Below are positions 5,041-8,624 of a stretch of DNA of 8,624 bases, piece by piece. Position 1 is the first letter of the stretch; every line of letters starts with the position of its first letter. This stretch comes from UCB2 sp964475735 (GTDB lineage Bacteria; Chloroflexota; Dehalococcoidia; Tepidiformales; Tepidiformaceae). A model generated the notes under the pieces. That model saw only the letters and a program-made list of their open reading frames with translations. It was not told where the DNA came from and did not search any database. The position numbers and the translations under genes are program-made. The stretch spans positions 1-8,624 of the forward strand of contig CAYYYI010000115.1 of assembly GCA_964475735.1 (NCBI GenBank), given 5' to 3'.

Positions 5041-6222
5041 ATGTCAACTGCCACCGTTTTCAACCCACCGGCCCGCCTCCTCATGGGACCCGGGCCCAGC
5101 GGCGCGAACCCCCGCGTTGTGCGCGCCATGGGCGCGCCGCTCCTCGGCCACCTCGACCCTGAGTTCCTGCGCATCATGGATGAATGCCGCGCGATGCTGC
5201 GGCTGGTGCTGCGCACGGAAAACCAGGTCACCCTCGCCACGCCAGGTACCGGCACGAGCGGCATGGAAGCTGCAGTTATGAACCTGGTGGAACCCGGCGA
5301 CAACGCCGTCGTCGGCGTCTGCGGCTACTTCGGGGAACGGGTGGCCCAGATGGCCGAACGGGCCGGCGGAAACGTCACCCGGGTGAACGCCCCATGGGGC
5401 TCGCCGGTCGATCCGGCGACTGTCGCCGAAGCCGTGAAGGCCGCCGGCAACGTGAAGCTCGTTGGCATTGTCCACGCCGAAACCTCCACTGGCGTCCAAA
5501 CCCCGATCGAGCCCTTCGCCGCCATCGCCCGCGAGGCTGGCGCGCTGCTTCTTGTGGATTGCGTGACTTCGCTTGGCGGCCTCCCCGTGGAGGCCGACCG
5601 CTGGGGGGCTGATGTGGTCTACTCCGGCACGCAGAAGTGCCTCTCCGCCCCGCCCGGCGTGGCGCCGGTGACCTTCTCGGAGCAGGCCTGGAATGCGGTG
5701 AAATCGCGGGAGACTCCCTGCAACTCCTGGTACCTCGACATGAGCCTGCTGGAGGCCTATTGGGACGAGCGCCGCGCGTACCACCACACCGCGCCCATCT
5801 CCATGATCTACGCGCTCCACGAAGCCCTGGCGCTTGTGCTCGAAGAGGGGCTGGAGGCGCGCTGGGCCCGTCACGAGCGGAACGGGCGCGCACTCCAGGC
5901 CGGGCTCGAAGCGATGGGGCTCGCGCTGCACGCCGATGCAGGCTACAGGCTCCCCGTGCTCACAACCGTGCGCGTCCCCGATGGCGCGAACGACGCCGAG
6001 GTCCGGGGCGCACTCCTGCGGCGGAACAGCATCGAGATCGGCGGCGGCCTCGGCGAGCTGAAAGGCCGGGTCTGGCGCGTGGGGCTCATGGGCGAATCCT
6101 CGACCGCGGGTAACGTCCTCCTGTTCCTGAACGCGCTCGGGCGCATCCTCCGCGAACAGGGCTTCCGGGCGGACATACGCGCGGCCATCTCCGCTGCCGA
6201 AGCCCGGCTCGCAGTAGCATAG
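5041..6222 (+). CDS. Class V PLP aminotransferase, alanine/serine-glyoxylate aminotransferase type
   Basis: A protein of 393 residues, the usual family length. LLMGPGPSGANPRVVRAM (13-30) and GHLDPEFLRIMDE (36-48) are the classical start. GTGTSGMEAAVMNLVEPGD (69-87) contacts the PLP phosphate, LVDCVTSLGG (171-180) carries Asp173 for the pyridine nitrogen, and SGTQKCLSAPPG (195-206) carries the Schiff-base Lys199. Arg346 in WRVGLMG matches the substrate-carboxylate arginine of AGT. Role: transfers an amino group from alanine or serine to glyoxylate (or serine to pyruvate), making glycine; the donor preference is not readable. Cytoplasmic. A GTG two codons earlier (5035) is possible, but ATG 5041 fits the 7-nt distance from the -10 and leaderless translation. 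The stop TAG is shared with the -10 region of the next gene, 4 nt downstream. Confidence 0.93.
   Translation: MSTATVFNPPARLLMGPGPSGANPRVVRAMGAPLLGHLDPEFLRIMDECRAMLRLVLRTENQVTLATPGTGTSGMEAAVMNLVEPGDNAVVGVCGYFGERVAQMAERAGGNVTRVNAPWGSPVDPATVAEAVKAAGNVKLVGIVHAETSTGVQTPIEPFAAIAREAGALLLVDCVTSLGGLPVEADRWGADVVYSGTQKCLSAPPGVAPVTFSEQAWNAVKSRETPCNSWYLDMSLLEAYWDERRAYHHTAPISMIYALHEALALVLEEGLEARWARHERNGRALQAGLEAMGLALHADAGYRLPVLTTVRVPDGANDAEVRGALLRRNSIEIGGGLGELKGRVWRVGLMGESSTAGNVLLFLNALGRILREQGFRADIRAAISAAEARLAVA
6215..6220 (+). promoter_or_regulatory. -10 element for the GSDH lipoprotein gene, leaderless arrangement
   Basis: TAGCAT, 6 nt (AGCCTC), then GTG 6227. It overlaps the last codons and stop of the aminotransferase gene. 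No Shine-Dalgarno is present. Because it lies in coding sequence (codons GTA GCA TAG), chance occurrence is a real possibility. Confidence 0.4.
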
Positions 6223-6226
6223 CCTC

Positions 6227-7489
6227 GTGCGGATCGCTGGCGGCGCTGTCTGGAAGAGCCTGTTCGCGTTGCTGCTCGCCACATCATGCTCGCCGGGCAG
6301 TTCCCCCGCCGATGACGCCACGCCTACGACGGCGGAGACAACGCAGCCAGAGCCAGGTTCGAGCGCTGCGGCCGCTTCCTCCGCTGCCCCTCCCGCCGTT
6401 CGCTTCGCCGCCGCCTTTCCAAACCTGCCCACCTTCGAGCGGCCAATCGCCATGGTTGAGGTTCCCGGGCAAGGCAGGATGCTCGTAGCGCTCCAGGATG
6501 GGCGCATCCTCTCGTTCGTGAACGACGCCAGCGCGAATTCGGTCGAAACCGTCTTCGATCATCGCGCCAGGACCTCCCGCGACGGCAACGAAGAAGGGCT
6601 CCTCGGCATCGCCCTTGACCCGGCGTTTGGCAACAACGGCTATCTCTACGCGTATTACAGCGCCCAGGGCGGCTCGCGCCGTACTCTCCTCTCGCGGTTC
6701 AGCACCTCCGGCGAGGGCGCCGCTCTGCGCGCCGAACCGGCGAGCGAGCTGCTGATACTCGAAGTGCCCCAGCCGTTTTCCAACCACAACGGCGGCGCGC
6801 TCGCCTTTGGCCCCGACGGCATGCTCTACCTCGGCCTCGGCGACGGCGGCTCGGCCGGCGACCCCAAGGGCAACGGACAGGACGTCAAGAACAACCTCCT
6901 CGGCAGCATCATCCGCATCGATGTGCGCGGCGCGACGAAAGCAAAGCCCTATGCGATCCCGCCCGACAACCCCTACGCCGCCTCTCCGGGCGGCGCGAAG
7001 CCTGAGACGTGGGCCTATGGCCTCCGCAATCCGTGGCGTTTCAGCTTTGACCGCGAAACCGGGCGCCTCTGGGCCGGCGACGTGGGCCAGGATGCCCGCG
7101 AAGAGATCGACATCGTGGAACGGGGCCTCAACTACGGCTGGAACGTCATGGAAGGGTTCACCTGCTTCAAGCCCTCCACCGGCTGCTCGCAAACGGGGCT
7201 CACTCTCCCGGTCGTCGACTACGAGCGCGATGCCGGCGCCTGCTCGGTCACCGGCGGCTACGTGTACCGCGGCGAGGCGCTGCCCGCGCTTCGCGGCTGG
7301 TACGTCTACGCAGACTTCTGCAACGGGAGCGTCTGGGCGTTCAACTCGGCCGGCGCAACCCACGGCAGCAGGCCGCCGGTCACGCAGCTCCGCGCCCGCG
7401 GGCCGAACATCGCTTCCTTCGCGGAGGATTCCGCCGGCGAACTCTACATCCTGGCCTTCGACGGAAAGATCTACCGCCTGGCGCCGTAG
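6227..7489 (+). CDS. Secreted PQQ-dependent sugar dehydrogenase-type lipoprotein (GSDH family beta-propeller)
   Basis: A protein of 420 residues starting at GTG; no later start keeps the signal peptide. The N-terminus has Arg2 and Lys10, then a hydrophobic SLFALLLATS and Cys21: a lipoprotein signal with a slightly atypical lipobox (ATSC). Residues 22-58 are a Ser/Thr/Ala/Pro-rich linker. The propeller follows: RPIAMVEVPGQGRMLVALQDGRI (72-94), GNEEGLLGIALDP (120-132), SNHNGGALAFGPDGMLYLGLGDGG (185-208) with His187 at the catalytic-base position of soluble glucose dehydrogenase, WAYGLRNPWRFSFD (262-275) with the Arg of the PQQ site, and LWAGDVGQDAREEIDIV (281-297). Four cysteines (313, 320, 339, 365) could form disulfides outside the membrane. 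Role by family: PQQ-dependent oxidation of an aldose or related sugar; no PQQ synthesis genes are in view. It lies 4 nt after the aminotransferase gene, but a functional link is not evident. Confidence 0.9.
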   Translation: MRIAGGAVWKSLFALLLATSCSPGSSPADDATPTTAETTQPEPGSSAAAASSAAPPAVRFAAAFPNLPTFERPIAMVEVPGQGRMLVALQDGRILSFVNDASANSVETVFDHRARTSRDGNEEGLLGIALDPAFGNNGYLYAYYSAQGGSRRTLLSRFSTSGEGAALRAEPASELLILEVPQPFSNHNGGALAFGPDGMLYLGLGDGGSAGDPKGNGQDVKNNLLGSIIRIDVRGATKAKPYAIPPDNPYAASPGGAKPETWAYGLRNPWRFSFDRETGRLWAGDVGQDAREEIDIVERGLNYGWNVMEGFTCFKPSTGCSQTGLTLPVVDYERDAGACSVTGGYVYRGEALPALRGWYVYADFCNGSVWAFNSAGATHGSRPPVTQLRARGPNIASFAEDSAGELYILAFDGKIYRLAP

Positions 7490-7493
7490 GAGC

Positions 7494-8624
7494 TCAGTCC
7501 GGCGAAACGGGCCGGCCTATCCCCAGGTAGCGCACCCCCGCCGCCTCGATGGCCTGCCGATCCAGCGCGTTGCGGGCATCCACGAGGAGCGTCGCGATCG
7601 CTCGCCAGTCCAGGTCGCGGTAGGCGCGATGATAGGCATGCACGACCGCCACGTCGTAGCCCTTCAACGGCTCAGGCGCCGGTTCGAAACCAAGCTCGCG
7701 GACGCCCGCAGGGCTGAGCAGAGCGTCATGGCCGTAGACCGTGGCGCCGCGCGCGCGGAACTCCCGCAGCAGGTCCACCGCGTTCGTGTGGTGCGTGACT
7801 GCGACATCGGGCCGGAATGTAAGCCCGAGAATAAGGACCCGCTTGCCCGCCAACCCTCCCAGCAGCTGCTCGACGCGTGCGGCGGCGTAGCCGGGCATCG
7901 CATCGTTGACCTGGCGCCCGAGCGCGGCCAGTCCGGCCGGGCCTTCACCCTGGATGAGGAAGTGCGGGTAGACAGGAATGCAGTGCCCGCCAACCCCCGT
8001 TCCCGGCACATGGATGTGGCAGTAGGGCTGGCTGTTGGCCGCCCGGATCACCTCGCTGATGTCGACGCTGAAGGCATCGGCCACCTGGGCCAGCTCGTTC
8101 GCGAGCGCGATGTTCAGGTCGCGGTAGACGCCCTCGCTCAGCTTGCTCAGCTCCGCCGCCTCGGCGCTGGAGAGTTGCAGCACCTCCACGCCGAGGGCAT
8201 CACGGAAGAAGGCCGCCGCGCGCTCGCCGCCCCGCTCGTCGATGCCTCCCACAACCTTCGGATACTTTCCCAGGTCCTCGATGACGCGCCCCATGAGCAG
8301 ACGTTCGGGGCTGAAGGCCACTGAGAAGTCCCGCCCCAGCCTCAGGCCGCCCGCTTCCAGTCGTGGCGCAAGCTCGCGGCGGGTAGTCCCCACGGGCAGG
8401 GTCGTGTCGAAGATGCAGAGGGCGCCCACCTTCAACCCGCGTGCCACGTCATCAGCAGCAGCAAGAAGCGAACCAAGATTGGCCCTGTTTGAGCCATCGA
8501 CGTCAACAGCCACCGTGAAGAGCACCGTCTCGCAAGCGCCCACGGCCTCTGCTGTCCCGGTCGTGGCGCGCAGCCGGCCGGACCTCACGGCCTCGCGCAG
8601 CAGGTCGCCCAGCCCGGCCTCGTC
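7494..8624 (-). CDS. Nucleotide-sugar dehydrogenase (UDP-ManNAc/UDP-GlcNAc dehydrogenase WecC/WbpA type), 5' partial
   Basis: The frame stays open to the window edge (DEAGLGDLLREAV precedes an internal GTG at 8588), so about 60-75 N-terminal residues with the first NAD-binding glycine motif are missing; 376 residues are visible. Motifs in order: GRLRATTGTAEAV, DTTLPVGTTRRELAP, VAFSPERLLMGRVIEDLGKYPKVVGG, the central helix AELSKLSEGVYRDLNIALANEL with the conserved Lys, GTGVGGHCIPVYPHFL with the catalytic Cys (codon at 7980-7982), and the UDP-binding domain KRVLILGLTFRPDV. Role: two-step NAD-dependent oxidation of a UDP-sugar to the uronic acid for surface polysaccharide. GGHC rather than GGSC separates it from UDP-glucose dehydrogenases. 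The Asp usual four residues after the Cys is Tyr here, and the Asn usual four after the Lys is Gly. The gene is convergent with the GSDH gene (4 nt between stops). Confidence 0.9.
   Translation of the reverse strand, partial: DEAGLGDLLREAVRSGRLRATTGTAEAVGACETVLFTVAVDVDGSNRANLGSLLAAADDVARGLKVGALCIFDTTLPVGTTRRELAPRLEAGGLRLGRDFSVAFSPERLLMGRVIEDLGKYPKVVGGIDERGGERAAAFFRDALGVEVLQLSSAEAAELSKLSEGVYRDLNIALANELAQVADAFSVDISEVIRAANSQPYCHIHVPGTGVGGHCIPVYPHFLIQGEGPAGLAALGRQVNDAMPGYAAARVEQLLGGLAGKRVLILGLTFRPDVAVTHHTNAVDLLREFRARGATVYGHDALLSPAGVRELGFEPAPEPLKGYDVAVVHAYHRAYRDLDWRAIATLLVDARNALDRQAIEAAGVRYLGIGRPVSPD

Noticed and set aside
5044..6507. Long 487-codon open frame on the minus strand opposite the aminotransferase
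   Set aside because: Shadow frame of a GC-rich gene: no recognisable domains, and the plus-strand frame has all active-site motifs of class V aminotransferases.
6807..8324. 505-codon plus-strand open frame spanning the end of the GSDH gene and the nucleotide-sugar dehydrogenase
   Set aside because: It is out of frame with the GSDH gene and antisense to the dehydrogenase; it is low-complexity Ser/Ala/Arg/Thr without family motifs.

Overview
The window is GC-rich, densely coded bacterial DNA from a draft scaffold: it contains one run of exactly 100 N (1390-1489) and cuts a gene at each end. Ten protein genes are supported (the first and last cut by the window edges, the second and third by the N run). 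The gene content is ordinary aerobic heterotroph metabolism: CoA-ester catabolism, a class V aminotransferase, a PQQ-type sugar dehydrogenase lipoprotein, an FMN split-barrel protein and a nucleotide-sugar dehydrogenase. High GC, a mixture of Shine-Dalgarno-led and apparently leaderless genes, a DUF6125-like protein and a solitary Uma2 nuclease would suit a Chloroflexota (Dehalococcoidia-like) genome. An actinobacterial or other GC-rich source cannot be excluded, because no rRNA or marker gene is present.

Layout. 1-1389 (+): both subunits of a glutaconate-type class I CoA-transferase, translationally coupled through an ATGA overlap. 1390-1489: N gap. 1490-3054 (-): an acyl-CoA dehydrogenase, cut by the gap at its C-terminus, preceded by a DUF6125-like gene in the same direction. 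That unit is headed by a good promoter (TTGACA, 17 bp, TAGATT) and a roughly 130-nt structured leader containing a terminator-like hairpin. 3267-3746 (+): a pyridoxamine-phosphate-oxidase-fold protein, transcribed divergently. 3761-4980 (-): a GNAT acetyltransferase followed by a Uma2 endonuclease. 5041-7489 (+): an alanine/serine-glyoxylate-type aminotransferase followed 4 nt later by a secreted GSDH-family beta-propeller lipoprotein. 7494-8624 (-): a WecC/WbpA-type nucleotide-sugar dehydrogenase, cut at its N-terminus by the window edge.

Functional links. The CoA-transferase pair and the acyl-CoA dehydrogenase are convergent neighbours and could serve one acid-degradation route (CoA activation, then alpha,beta-dehydrogenation), but the substrate cannot be read from the sequence. 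The other genes look like independent housekeeping or accessory functions. No stretch above 300 bases lacks a gene.

No mobile element, CRISPR array, tRNA or rRNA was seen, and I see no evidence for a wholly new multi-gene system. The most interesting signals are regulatory. Three genes have a -10-like hexamer only 6-7 nt before the start codon and no Shine-Dalgarno sequence (leaderless pattern). One intergenic region has a -10 element that reads on both strands. The DUF6125/acyl-CoA dehydrogenase unit has an attenuator-like leader.
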